Part shown: one piece after another, positions 35,609 to 43,686 of the stretch
Layout of the letters: every line of letters starts with the position of its first letter
Position numbering within the stretch: position 1 is the stretch's first letter
Source of the DNA: Alphaproteobacteria bacterium
GTDB taxonomy: Bacteria > Pseudomonadota > Alphaproteobacteria > UBA2966 > CAIVPW01
DNA: 64,000 nucleotides
Assembly (NCBI GenBank): GCA_947481575.1
Contig: CANKGV010000001.1
Coordinates: 124,001-188,000 of the forward strand
Direction: 5' to 3'
The notes under the pieces: generated by a model
The model's database searches: none
What the model was told of the DNA's origin: nothing
Seen by the model: only the letters and a program-made list of their open reading frames with translations
Translations under genes and position numbers: made by a program

Positions 35609-36265
35609 ATGAAGTTGCCCGCGCGATGGATCGGCGTTGGCGCCGTGGTGGCGATGTTGGCCTTGCCGCTGGGAGTAGCCGCACAGACACCGGCGGCGCA
35701 GCCGAAGGCCACAGCCGTCGTGCCCAAGGCAGCACCGGCGGCCACGCCAAAAGCGGCACCGGCCGTGGTTCCCAAGGCGGCAACGCCGGCGGCGCAGCCC
35801 AAGGCTGCGGCTGCCACACCGGCCAAGCCGACAACCCCGAACAACCGCCAAGCGATCGAAATCACCGCCGACGCCCTGGAGGTACAGCAGGATAAGCGGG
35901 TGGCGGTGTTTTCCGGCAACGTCAACGCCAGCCAGGGCGAATACGTGCTGCGCGCCGACAAGCTGACCGTGCATTACGCGGCGGGCGGCGGCGACAATTC
36001 GATCAGCAAGATCGACGCCACCGGGTCGGTGTTCTTTTCCACCACCGGGCAAACCGCCCAGGGGCAGGCCGGCACCTACGACGTGGACGCCGGTATCATT
36101 ACGTTAACCGGTGCCGTGGTACTGACCCAGGGTGAGAACGTGGTTCGAGGAAATACGCTCGTGCTCAACCTGACGACCGGACAAAGCCGGATGGACGGCG
36201 GCGCCACAGGCGGCGGCCGCGTGCGCGGCTTGTTCGTACCCGGAGGCGGTCCCGCGGCGCCGTAG
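35609..36265 (+). CDS. lptA: LPS export protein LptA with Ala/Pro/Lys-rich linker
   Basis: 218 residues. The signal peptide ends at GVAAQ (~26). An unusual repetitive linker of Ala, Pro and Lys (~27-77; units like [15 protein letters not shown]) is followed by the OstA jellyroll (~83-205; [42 protein letters not shown]). It forms the periplasmic LPS bridge. The repeat linker is longer than in E. coli LptA, and slippage there could vary its length. Confidence 0.92.
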   Translation: MKLPARWIGVGAVVAMLALPLGVAAQTPAAQPKATAVVPKAAPAATPKAAPAVVPKAATPAAQPKAAAATPAKPTTPNNRQAIEITADALEVQQDKRVAVFSGNVNASQGEYVLRADKLTVHYAAGGGDNSISKIDATGSVFFSTTGQTAQGQAGTYDVDAGIITLTGAVVLTQGENVVRGNTLVLNLTTGQSRMDGGATGGGRVRGLFVPGGGPAAP

Positions 36266-36284
36266 GCGCCGACCGGGGGATGGG

Positions 36285-37079
36285 ATGGCAGAACGCCTGA
36301 TCGACCAGACCGCCGCAGGCGGCGGCGTGGGCGGCGGCCCGCACTTGGTGGCCGACAACCGCGGCTTGGTCGTCGACAAAATCGGCAAGGGCTACAAGCG
36401 CCGGCCGGTGCTGCGGGAAGTTTCGCTGACCGTGCACCGCGGCGAGGCGGTCGGCCTGCTTGGCCCCAACGGCGCCGGCAAGACCACGTGCTTCTATATT
36501 ATCTCGGGCCTGATCGCGCCGGACTACGGCTCGATCTACCTGGACGGCAACAACATCACCGATCTGCCGATGTACCGGCGCGCGCGCCTGGGCGTGGGCT
36601 ACCTGCCGCAGGAAGCATCGATCTTCCGCGGCCTTTCGGTGGAGAACAACATCCGCTCGGTGTTGGAAGTGGTGGAGCCGATCCGCGACCGCCGCGAGGC
36701 GATCCTGGACGACCTGCTGGCCGAGTTTTCGATCAGCCATCTGCGCCGCACGCCGGCCCAGGCACTTTCGGGCGGCGAGCGGCGGCGCGTGGAAATTGCC
36801 CGCGCCCTGGCGACGCACCCGAGCTTCATTCTGTTGGACGAGCCGCTGGCGGGTATCGATCCCATCGCGGTGGGCGACATCCGCGATCTGGTATCGCACC
36901 TGAAAGACCGCGGCCTCGGCGTTCTGATTACCGACCACAACGTGCGGGAAGCGCTTGATATCGTCGACCGCGCCTACATCCTGCATGAGGGCCGCGTGTT
37001 GATGGAAGGCCCGCCCGCTGAGATCGTCGCCCACAAGGACGTGCGCCGGGTGTACCTCGGCGAACGGTTTAGCCTGTAA
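36285..37079 (+). CDS. lptB: LPS export ABC transporter ATPase LptB
   Basis: 264 residues. Walker [10 protein letters not shown] (near residue 61), Q-loop YLPQEASIF, signature [17 protein letters not shown], Walker [13 protein letters not shown] and H-loop [10 protein letters not shown] are all present. It powers LPS extraction with LptFG, which is not in this window. The ~25-residue N-terminal extension is Gly/Ala-rich. It is followed by rpoN after 6 bp, a common order. Confidence 0.96.
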   Translation: MAERLIDQTAAGGGVGGGPHLVADNRGLVVDKIGKGYKRRPVLREVSLTVHRGEAVGLLGPNGAGKTTCFYIISGLIAPDYGSIYLDGNNITDLPMYRRARLGVGYLPQEASIFRGLSVENNIRSVLEVVEPIRDRREAILDDLLAEFSISHLRRTPAQALSGGERRRVEIARALATHPSFILLDEPLAGIDPIAVGDIRDLVSHLKDRGLGVLITDHNVREALDIVDRAYILHEGRVLMEGPPAEIVAHKDVRRVYLGERFSL

Positions 37080-37085
37080 GCGGCC

Positions 37086-38591
37086 ATGGCAGGACCGGGC
37101 CCCAGACTAGAGCTGCGCCAGAGCCAAACGCTGGTGATGACGCCGCAGCTGCAGCAGGCGATCAAGCTGCTGCAGCTAAGCAACCTGGACCTGCAGGACT
37201 ACGTCGAACAGGAACTGTCGCAGAACCCGCTGCTGGAAGTGAACGAGCGCGAGCCGCGCGCGGGCGACGATGCGCCGGAACCGGTGCGCGAAGTGGACGG
37301 TTCCGCCGAGACCGATTTGTCCAAGATGGGCCTCGCCGACACCGAGCACGAGACGCCGCTCGACATGAACGTGACGGAAGCCTTGGGCGCCGACGAGCCG
37401 GTGGCGGGCGCAGCAGGCAATGCCGACCCGTTCATGCGCACCCGCAACACGCGCAACGACTTTTCGTCCGACGAGTACGACCTTGAGCAGTCGCTGACCC
37501 ACGACATCTCGCTCAAGGACCACCTGATGGGGCAGATCAATCTGGACGTGCCCGATCCGGTAGACCGCCTGATCGCCGCGCAACTGGTCGATATGGTCAA
37601 CGATGCCGGCTATCTGGAAGGCGAGATCGCCGCCGTGGCCGACGCGATGGGCTGCGAGGTTGCCCGCGTGGAGCAGACGCTGGCCACGTGCCAGGCCTTC
37701 GACCCGCCGGGTGTGTTTGCGCGCGGGCTGGGCGAGTGCTTGGGCCTGCAGTTGCGCGAGCGCAACCGCCTGGACCCGGCGATGCAGAAGCTGCTGGAGC
37801 GCCTCGACCTGCTGGCGCGCGGCGATATTGCGGCGCTGATGCGCCACTGCAGCGTCGACGCCGAAGACATCACCGAGATGATCGCCGAGATCAAAGCGCT
37901 GAACCCGAAACCGGGCTTGGCGTTCGGCACCGACGTGGCGCAGACCGTGGTGCCCGACGTGTTCGTGCGCCCGCGCCCGGGCGGCGGCTGGATGGTGGAA
38001 CTGAATTCCGAGACGCTGCCGAGCGTGCTGGTGAATACGCGGTACTACTCGCGCATCAGCGCCGGTGCCCGCTCGGACACCGACAAGGCGTATCTGTCGG
38101 AGAAGCTCAATTCCGCGAACTGGCTGGTGAAGTCGCTCGACCAGCGCGCCAACACGATCCTGAAGGTGGCCACCGAGATCGTGGCGCAGCAAGAAGGATT
38201 CTTCCTGTTCGGCGTGAGCCGCCTGCGGCCCCTGAACCTGCGCGATATCGCCACCGTGATTCAGATGCACGAGAGCACGGTGAGCCGCGTGACCGCCAAC
38301 AAACACATGGCGACGCCGCGCGGCATCTACCCGATGAAGTACTTCTTCACCTCGGCGATTCAGTCGACCGAAGGCGGCGGCGAAACGCACTCGGCCGAAT
38401 CGGTGCGCGCCCGCATCAAGACGCTGATCGATCGCGAAGAACCCGATGCGGTTTTGTCCGACGACAAGATCGTGGAAATCCTGCGCACGTCGGAAATCGA
38501 CATCGCCCGGCGCACCGTCGCCAAGTACCGCGAAGCCCTGCGCATACCTTCGTCCGTCGACCGCAGACGTCTGAAACGCAAGGCGTCGTAA
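37086..38591 (+). CDS. rpoN: RNA polymerase sigma-54 factor
   Basis: 501 residues. Region I is Gln/Leu-rich (LRQSQTLVMTPQLQQAIKLLQ, first 45 residues in shortened view), region II is acidic (~55-140), then come the core-binding domain, the helix-turn-helix (HESTVSRVTANKHMATPRG) and the RpoN box ARRTVAKYRE (474-483). It directs transcription from -24/-12 promoters with activator ATPases, typically nitrogen and envelope genes. It lies 6 bp after lptB and upstream of ptsN. Confidence 0.97.
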   Translation: MAGPGPRLELRQSQTLVMTPQLQQAIKLLQLSNLDLQDYVEQELSQNPLLEVNEREPRAGDDAPEPVREVDGSAETDLSKMGLADTEHETPLDMNVTEALGADEPVAGAAGNADPFMRTRNTRNDFSSDEYDLEQSLTHDISLKDHLMGQINLDVPDPVDRLIAAQLVDMVNDAGYLEGEIAAVADAMGCEVARVEQTLATCQAFDPPGVFARGLGECLGLQLRERNRLDPAMQKLLERLDLLARGDIAALMRHCSVDAEDITEMIAEIKALNPKPGLAFGTDVAQTVVPDVFVRPRPGGGWMVELNSETLPSVLVNTRYYSRISAGARSDTDKAYLSEKLNSANWLVKSLDQRANTILKVATEIVAQQEGFFLFGVSRLRPLNLRDIATVIQMHESTVSRVTANKHMATPRGIYPMKYFFTSAIQSTEGGGETHSAESVRARIKTLIDREEPDAVLSDDKIVEILRTSEIDIARRTVAKYREALRIPSSVDRRRLKRKAS

Positions 38592-38890
38592 GAACTTACC
38601 CGCTTCGTTGACTTGGGCTTGGGGCGGACCTAAGGTCCGGCCGCTTGAAATGAGCTGGGCAATCGGCGGCGGTGCCGCACCGGCCAGGAAACTCTGGCCC
38701 AACCTTCGCAGCGCCGAAGGAACTAGCCCGGCAAGGGATGCAGGAAGCTTCTCAAACTTGTGCCGAATGACCGCTGAGACCCATGCCTGATCGGGGCAAG
38801 GTTTTGGGACGTCCGCGTGACGATGCGCCGGCCGCTGGCCAGGGCGCATTCCCGCGGGTTTGGCACGCTGCGGGAACGCAGGAGGGTGGC
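38592..38890. other. 299-bp rpoN-ptsN intergenic region; no hpf gene
   Basis: Many proteobacteria have a ribosome hibernation factor gene (hpf/yhbH) here; no frame in this stretch encodes one. A dyad CGGACC-TAA-GGTCCG (38625-38639) overlaps a weak promoter-like pair, TTGACT (38608-38613) and TAAGGT (38631-38636). GGAGGGT just before 38891 is the ptsN ribosome-binding site. Confidence 0.5.
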
Positions 38891-39409
38891 ATGGTTCAGT
38901 TGTGCGATTTGATCGCGCCGGTAGCGGTGGTTCCGGGCCTGAAGGCCACCACCAAGCGCCAGGTACTGCAAGAAATGGCTGCGCGCGCCGCCCGGGTGAC
39001 CGGGCAGGACGAGCGCGCGCTGATCGAAGTGTTGCTGGAGCGCGAGCGCCTGGGCACGACGGGCATCGGCGGCGGGATCGCCATTCCGCACGGCAAGCTT
39101 GCCACCATCGACCGCATGTATGGGTTCTTCGCACGGCTGGAAACGCCGATCGATTTCGATTCGATCGACAACCAGCCGGTGGACCTAGTGTTTATGTTGC
39201 TGGCCCCGGAATCGGATGGCACCGACCATCTGAAGGCCCTGGCCAAGATCGCCCGCGTGCTGCGCGATCGCAGCCTGTGCGCCAAGCTGCGCGGATCGAA
39301 CACCGCGGAAGCGATCTATGCGATTTTGACCGAGTCCGCCGCTCCGCCCGACGCCGATCCGGCGCCGGTGCGCGCCGCCCCCGTGCAGGGGCGCGTCGCG
39401 CGCCGCTAG
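38891..39409 (+). CDS. ptsN: PTS nitrogen-regulatory IIA protein (EIIA-Ntr)
   Basis: 172 residues from ATG 38891 with GGAGGG upstream. The EIIA fold has the phosphorylatable histidine in IAIPHGK (His67), preceded by RERLGTTGIGGG and followed by LVFMLLAPESDGTDHLKALA. In the PTS-Ntr chain (PtsP-PtsO-PtsN) it regulates potassium, nitrogen and envelope functions by protein contact. A Pro/Ala/Arg-rich tail of ~20 residues follows the domain. Confidence 0.94.
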   Translation: MVQLCDLIAPVAVVPGLKATTKRQVLQEMAARAARVTGQDERALIEVLLERERLGTTGIGGGIAIPHGKLATIDRMYGFFARLETPIDFDSIDNQPVDLVFMLLAPESDGTDHLKALAKIARVLRDRSLCAKLRGSNTAEAIYAILTESAAPPDADPAPVRAAPVQGRVARR

Positions 39410-39418
39410 CCGGACCTG

Positions 39419-39438
39419 CGGGGCGCTATAGCGCCCCG
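39419..39438. terminator. Perfect 20-bp palindrome between convergent ptsN and DUF1150
   Basis: CGGGGCGCTATAGCGCCCCG is fully self-complementary and lies 10 bp after the ptsN stop. It can form a hairpin with a CTATAG or TATA loop but has no U tract on either strand. It is probably a bidirectional 3'-end hairpin. Confidence 0.5.
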
Positions 39439-39463
39439 CTCCGATCCGACCCGCATCCGCGCC

Positions 39464-39667
39464 TTAGTGGACGCTGACCGGCTCCAGTTCGTTCTGGCGC
39501 ACGGCGGCAAACGCGAGTTCGCGGTTGGTGACGATGGCCAACGGGCTGCCATCGGCGGCGTGGATCGCGTAGACGCGCTCGCCGTTCAGGACTACCGCCT
39601 TGATGTAGGCGACGGGCAATGCGGCCGCTGCGAAATCGGCGCCGCTGGTATCGCTATTGAAGTCCAT
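39464..39667 (-). CDS. DUF1150 family small protein
   Basis: 67 residues from ATG 39667 with GGAGG upstream. The conserved end EPVSVH and the core VAYIKAVVLNGERVYAIHAADG identify the alphaproteobacterial DUF1150 family of unknown function. It is 13 bp downstream of hsp20 on the same strand, a pairing seen widely in this class, which suggests a role in heat or protein stress. Confidence 0.9.
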   Translation of the reverse strand: MDFNSDTSGADFAAAALPVAYIKAVVLNGERVYAIHAADGSPLAIVTNRELAFAAVRQNELEPVSVH

Positions 39668-39680
39668 GACCACCCTCCTA

Positions 39681-40151
39681 CTACTGGCCGGCCTTGGCGC
39701 GGACCCCAATGGGTCCGCTGACCGCCGGCGCTGCATTCCTACCGGGCAACTTGATGTCGATCCGGCGCGATACCGGCTCGGCTTCGGGACGTTCCAGGTC
39801 GATATTGAGCAGCCCGTTGTCGAGGCTGGCGCCCGCGACCTGGATACCGTCGGCGAGCACGAACGCGCGCTGGAACTGGCGCGCCGCGATGCCGCGGTGG
39901 ATGAACACGCGATCTTTGGCGTCGCCTTCCGGCTGATGGCGGCCGCGGATCACCAACTGGTTCTCTTCCACCGTAACTTCCAGATCGTCGCGGTTGAACC
40001 CGGCCACGGCAATGGTGATGCGCAGGCCGGAATCGCCGATCTGCTCGATATTGTAGGGCGGGTAGCCGTCACCGGCCGACTTGGCGATCCGGTTCAGCGA
40101 GCGCTCGAATTGTTCGAATCCGAGCAGAAACGGGCTTTCGAATAGGGTCAC
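39681..40151 (-). CDS. Hsp20/IbpA-type small heat-shock protein
   Basis: 156 residues, GTG start with GAGGAG upstream. The N-terminal segment SPFLLGFEQFERSLNRI is followed by the alpha-crystallin domain (~30-125; YPPYNIEQIGDSGLRITIAVAGF, LVIRGRH, ARQFQRAFVLADGIQVAGASLDNGLLNIDL in pieces) and a C-terminal extension with the IDI-type motif (RRIDIKL). It holds unfolding proteins in a refoldable state. A hairpin masking its ribosome-binding site may make translation temperature-dependent. Confidence 0.93.
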   Translation of the reverse strand: MTLFESPFLLGFEQFERSLNRIAKSAGDGYPPYNIEQIGDSGLRITIAVAGFNRDDLEVTVEENQLVIRGRHQPEGDAKDRVFIHRGIAARQFQRAFVLADGIQVAGASLDNGLLNIDLERPEAEPVSRRIDIKLPGRNAAPAVSGPIGVRAKAGQ

Positions 40152-40158
40152 GGGCGTT

Positions 40159-40179
40159 CTCCTCGTTCCGAGCGAGAAG
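40159..40179 (-). promoter_or_regulatory. Candidate RNA-thermometer hairpin masking the hsp20 ribosome-binding site
   Basis: In the hsp20 mRNA leader, CTTCTCG (40179-40173) pairs over 7 bp, with one G-U, with CGAGGAG (40165-40159), which contains the Shine-Dalgarno. The loop is CTCGGAA. Sequestering the SD of a small heat-shock gene in a short imperfect stem next to the start codon is the layout of ROSE-type thermometers. Another stem-loop lies just upstream. Confidence 0.55.
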
Positions 40180-40192
40180 CGCTGGCAGGCCC

Positions 40193-40209
40193 AAAAAGCG
40201 GCACCCGCT
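40193..40209 (-). terminator. Short hairpin plus U5 between speE and hsp20
   Basis: AGCGG-GTG-CCGCT followed by TTTTT on the minus strand. It could be a weak terminator for speE or the upstream element of a multi-hairpin hsp20 leader. Confidence 0.4.
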
Positions 40210-40297
40210 GCGCCTTGCCTAGCAGCGTTGCCGCCGCCCGACAGACAGTCATGTGGTGCGAAGCCGGGCCCGGTTCAAGGCTGCCGGCGGCGGCCGG

Positions 40298-41209
40298 CTA
40301 GCGGGAGCGCCGGGCCTTGGGCTTCGCCGCCTTGGCGCGCGCTTTGGGCTTGGCGGCTTCCGGCCCGTACATGATGGCCTGGAAGTGATTCGGGATGGCA
40401 AAGCACGCGCCGTGGATGGCCGGGTTGTAGTAGCGCGTGTTGAGATTGCGGGCGGCGTAGCGCTTGCGGATGGTGGCCGGCGGCACAGCCGGGAAATCCA
40501 GCGTGTCGGACGCCCACCCCAAGGCCATGTGGGCGCCGGCGTACAACGGCACTTCGGTGAGGTAATACCCGGCGCGCTCGAACACCCCGGCACGGTAATC
40601 GTGGGCCGCCCGCAATTCGGCGGGCTGGTAGAACGGCACGCCGTTCTGCGTAACCACCAAGCCCCCTTTGCGCAGAATACGCTGGCAGTTGCGGAAGAAC
40701 GGCAGGCGGAACAAGCCTTCGCCGGGGCCCATCGGATCGGTGGAATCGACGATGATGAGGTCGAACTTATCTTTGGTTTCGGCGACGAACTTTACCCCAT
40801 CGCCCGGCGCGTTGACGGTGCGCGGGTCTTCGCCGGCGCCGGCCCAGATGGTCGGCAGCAGCGTGCGGCACAGTTCGATCAGCTCGTCATCGATGTCGAC
40901 CAGCACGGCTTTGCGGATCGGGTGCTTCAACACTTCGCGCAGCACGCCGCCATCGGCGCCGCCGATGATCAGCACGTCTTTGACGTGGCCGTGGGCCATC
41001 ATCGCCGGATGGGTCAGCATCTCGTGGTAGTAGAATTCGTCGGCTTCGCTCGTTTGCACGACGCCGTCGAGGCACAGCACCCGGCCCAGACCTTCGTTTT
41101 CGAAGATCGCGACCTTCTGAAACTTGGTCTTACCGCGGAAGATCCAGCGATCGATGCGGATCGACTGCGCATAAAACGGGTACAGCAGTTCCTTGAACCA
41201 CTCGGTCAT
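40298..41209 (-). CDS. speE: Spermidine synthase (polyamine aminopropyltransferase)
   Basis: 303 residues. The N-terminal beta domain is followed by the catalytic fold: VLCLDGVVQTSEADEFYYHEML (shortened), the SAM-type glycine motif IGGADGGVLREVL, VDIDDEL and the catalytic-Asp region IIVDSTDPMGPGEGL. The C-terminal ~20 residues are Lys/Ala/Arg-rich and dispensable-looking. It transfers aminopropyl from decarboxylated SAM to putrescine. Confidence 0.95.
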   Translation of the reverse strand: MTEWFKELLYPFYAQSIRIDRWIFRGKTKFQKVAIFENEGLGRVLCLDGVVQTSEADEFYYHEMLTHPAMMAHGHVKDVLIIGGADGGVLREVLKHPIRKAVLVDIDDELIELCRTLLPTIWAGAGEDPRTVNAPGDGVKFVAETKDKFDLIIVDSTDPMGPGEGLFRLPFFRNCQRILRKGGLVVTQNGVPFYQPAELRAAHDYRAGVFERAGYYLTEVPLYAGAHMALGWASDTLDFPAVPPATIRKRYAARNLNTRYYNPAIHGACFAIPNHFQAIMYGPEAAKPKARAKAAKPKARRSR

Positions 41210-41289
41210 AACAATTGCCTCGCGGGAGCTAGGGCGCGACCATGCCGGGGATGATTCGCCCCGTCAACGCGCGCACGCCGGACTAGCCC

Positions 41290-42048
41290 ATGCGTGATCG
41301 CTGGAAAACCGTCCGCCGGGTGTGGAGCGCGACCGCGATTACCGCGGTGATCGCGTTTGTGGCCTGGTCGGTGCTGGCGACGCGCGGGCTCGGCGTGGAC
41401 CCTGCCCTGCTGGAAAGCAGTGCACGCGTGGCGGTGATCGTCGAGCGCGGCGCGATCCGGTTCCAGCCGGCGCTACGCGTCTCTGCCGGACTGGTGTTCT
41501 TTCCCGGTGCGCTGGTCGATCCGCGCGTCTATGCGCCGCTGGCGCACGCCATCGCCGAAAAGGGATTCCCGGTGGCGATCGTGCGCACGACGCTGTGGAA
41601 CGCATTGCTGGGATTGGACCAGGGCGCGATGCAAGGCCGCGCACTGGCGGTGATCGCGGCCGACCAGCGGACCCATTGGAGCGTCGGCGGGCACGCGCAA
41701 GGGGCGCTGCTGGCCGCCCGCCTGGCCGACACCAACGCCAACTGGATTCACGGGCTGGTGTTAATCGGCAGCACGGCGCCGCGCGACATCGATTTGGCGG
41801 ACTTGGCTCTGCCGGTGCTGAAGGTGTTCGCCACCAACGATGGCATTGCCCCGCCGGACCGGGTGCGGGAGAGCGCCGCGCGCTTGCCGGAGGCGACCGC
41901 GTGGGTGGAAATCGCCGGCGGCAATCACGCACAGTTCGGGTGGTACGGCCCGCAACTCGGCGACCACGCCGCCACCATCAGCCGCGGCGAGCAGCAGCGG
42001 CGGACCCGGGACGCGCTGGTCGCGTTCCTGGCGGCGATCCCAGACTAG
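41290..42048 (+). CDS. Membrane-anchored alpha/beta-hydrolase-fold protein lacking the nucleophile serine
   Basis: 252 residues. One N-terminal transmembrane anchor (~15-31). The fold matches the Abhydrolase_5 type: LVFFPGALVDPRVYAPLAHAI and GFPVAIVRT, then an elbow reading VGGHAQGA where the family has GGHSxGG, so Ala136 replaces the nucleophile Ser. The Asp (FATNDGIAPP) and His (GGNHAQFGWYG) regions are kept. It is probably catalytically dead or uses another mechanism. It stands alone between divergent speE and a convergent sulfotransferase. Confidence 0.78.
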   Translation: MRDRWKTVRRVWSATAITAVIAFVAWSVLATRGLGVDPALLESSARVAVIVERGAIRFQPALRVSAGLVFFPGALVDPRVYAPLAHAIAEKGFPVAIVRTTLWNALLGLDQGAMQGRALAVIAADQRTHWSVGGHAQGALLAARLADTNANWIHGLVLIGSTAPRDIDLADLALPVLKVFATNDGIAPPDRVRESAARLPEATAWVEIAGGNHAQFGWYGPQLGDHAATISRGEQQRRTRDALVAFLAAIPD

Positions 42049-42064
42049 GCGCGGCGCGCGGCCG

Positions 42065-42943
42065 TCAGGCGCCGTAGCCGAGGCGGCGATTGAGCGGTCC
42101 GGCCAACGCCTCGAACGTGCCCAACAGGGCCGGCGGTGCGGACGTTCGCCAGCCTTCATCCGGCGCCAGCAGTTCGACGCTGGTGACCGTAAACCCCGGG
42201 CTGCCGCCGAGGAAATGCATCGGTTCGGACGGCGGCGGCGGATCGCGGAGTTGCACTTCGACCCCGAACGGCGCGAGCAGCGCGGTGAGGGCCGCCTGGG
42301 GCCGGGCGCATAGGTCTTCGTACATCACGGTGACGCCGCGCGCGCCGGCGATGCGGCGCATGAGCAACATGCTTCTGGTCAGGCGCACCCAGTGGCGCAC
42401 GGCGAGGCCGACATCGATGCCGGTGCGCCGCACTTGGCTATGGATCACCGCGCGGCCATCGCGGAACAGGAACACCGGCCGCACGGCCAAGCGCGCCTGC
42501 AACGCCAGCACGAGGGCCTGGCCGATGTCTTTGGAGGAATCCACCACGACGCGGGCGCCGCTGACGCCGGCCAGCGCACCATGCAGGGTGGCGTATTGGT
42601 CGGCGAGGGCGGCGGCGTCCGGTGCCGCCATGCGCGCCAACCGGCGCGGCACACCTGCGAGGGTCGCAGCGCCGGCGAGTTCGCCGCGGCGCTGGTGCCA
42701 GCCGCCGGGGGGCGCGTGCAGCGCCGCGGGAGCGATGCCGGCGTGTTCCAGCACCGCGCGCCAATAGGCGCAGTCCGCCACCGGCGCGCCGCACGAGCAT
42801 GCTTTGCGGTCACGGATCAATTGCGGCAGGCGGCGCAGTTCGCCCGCGGTCGCCACGCCCCATTGGGTTGCGGCCAGGTACTGGAGCAGCGTTGAGCCCG
42901 AGCGGCTGTCGCCGACGATGCACAGAACGGTCGCCGCGGTCAT
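42065..42943 (-). CDS. Sulfotransferase family protein
   Basis: 292 residues from ATG 42943. The 5'-phosphosulfate loop is CIVGDSRSGSTLLQYL at the N-terminus and the 3'-phosphate region is VFLFRDGRAVIHSQ preceded by VVVDSSKD. A Cys-containing insert (CSCGAPVADCAYW) is typical of bacterial PAPS-dependent sulfotransferases. The acceptor is unknown, possibly a surface glycan or lipid. It is single-gene with tRNA-Ala upstream. Confidence 0.82.
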   Translation of the reverse strand: MTAATVLCIVGDSRSGSTLLQYLAATQWGVATAGELRRLPQLIRDRKACSCGAPVADCAYWRAVLEHAGIAPAALHAPPGGWHQRRGELAGAATLAGVPRRLARMAAPDAAALADQYATLHGALAGVSGARVVVDSSKDIGQALVLALQARLAVRPVFLFRDGRAVIHSQVRRTGIDVGLAVRHWVRLTRSMLLMRRIAGARGVTVMYEDLCARPQAALTALLAPFGVEVQLRDPPPPSEPMHFLGGSPGFTVTSVELLAPDEGWRTSAPPALLGTFEALAGPLNRRLGYGA

Positions 42944-42972
42944 CGCCCTATTCGTAGCACGCCCTGGAAACG

Positions 42973-43002
42973 CGAAGGCCCGGCCGTTAGGCCGGGCCTT
43001 CG
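42973..43002 (-). terminator. Terminator hairpin of tRNA-Ala
   Basis: A perfect 13-bp stem (CGAAGGCCCGGCC / GGCCGGGCCTTCG) with loop GTTA starts six bases after the tRNA 3' end on the minus strand. The following tract is CGTTTCC, so the U run is short but the stem is very strong. Confidence 0.8.
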
Positions 43003-43007
43003 GAACT

Positions 43008-43083
<76 letters not shown>

Positions 43084-43183
43084 AGGCGATGGGAAGTGGG
43101 AGCGGCACTTGCCCCCACGGCCCGCGGAAAGTACGTCCGCGCCTCCGTTCGAATCAAGGCGATTGGATAGGGAAACCGATCGC

Positions 43184-43495
43184 TTACTTCTCGACCTCGC
43201 CCGGATCGAACGTCTCGGGCTCGGCTTCTTCGAGGATTTCCTCTTCGTCGTCGATGAGGTCTTCGTCCTCATCCTCGGCGATCAAGTCCTCGGCTTCCTC
43301 GCCGTCCTCGGCCACAACGGCGGGCGCGGGCTTAGGCGTGGCCTTTGGCTGCGGAGCCGGGGCGTGGCCCGGCTTCGTCCATGCAACATATTCCGCGCCG
43401 CACTTTGGGCAGTGCGCCGGATCCTTGCCGAGGTCGTAGAACCGAGTGCCGCAGTGCGGGCAGTCGCGCTTGGTTCCCCATTCCGGCTTCGCCAT
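43184..43495 (-). CDS. TIGR02300 family zinc-ribbon protein with acidic tail
   Basis: 103 residues from ATG 43495. The N-terminus reads MAKPEWGTKRDCPHCGTRFYD, with the metal-binding pairs Cys12/Cys15 and Cys29/Cys32 (CPHCG, CPKCG). After a Pro/Ala linker the tail (~63-103) is nearly all Glu/Asp. This alphaproteobacterial family has no assigned function; it is usually next to aroA, as here, but divergent. The acidic tail suggests a protein or RNA-polymerase partner, which is inference. Confidence 0.9.
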   Translation of the reverse strand: MAKPEWGTKRDCPHCGTRFYDLGKDPAHCPKCGAEYVAWTKPGHAPAPQPKATPKPAPAVVAEDGEEAEDLIAEDEDEDLIDDEEEILEEAEPETFDPGEVEK

Positions 43496-43686
43496 GGAAG
43501 CATCTCCTGGGAGAAAAAGAGTTCGCGTTGAAATTGGGCGGGTGCTTTGCCACGAAGGCCACCCGGTGTCTACAAAATTGCGCGCGGCGGCGCCAGGGCC
43601 GCCCTGGGACGCCGCCCCCGGCCGTAGCACGGGCCGGGTTGCCTGTGATACCAAGCGGCCAACTCCCACGCGTTCCGGACCCCCGC

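Noticed and set aside
38861-38878. TGGCACG upstream of ptsN as a sigma-54 -24 element
   Set aside because: The -12 TTGC element is missing at the required spacing (GGGAA follows), so it does not make a sigma-54 promoter.
37176-39134. A long open frame antisense to rpoN and into ptsN
   Set aside because: It lacks family motifs, is Arg/His/Gln-rich and mirrors the codon bias of the real genes on the other strand; high GC makes such frames common.
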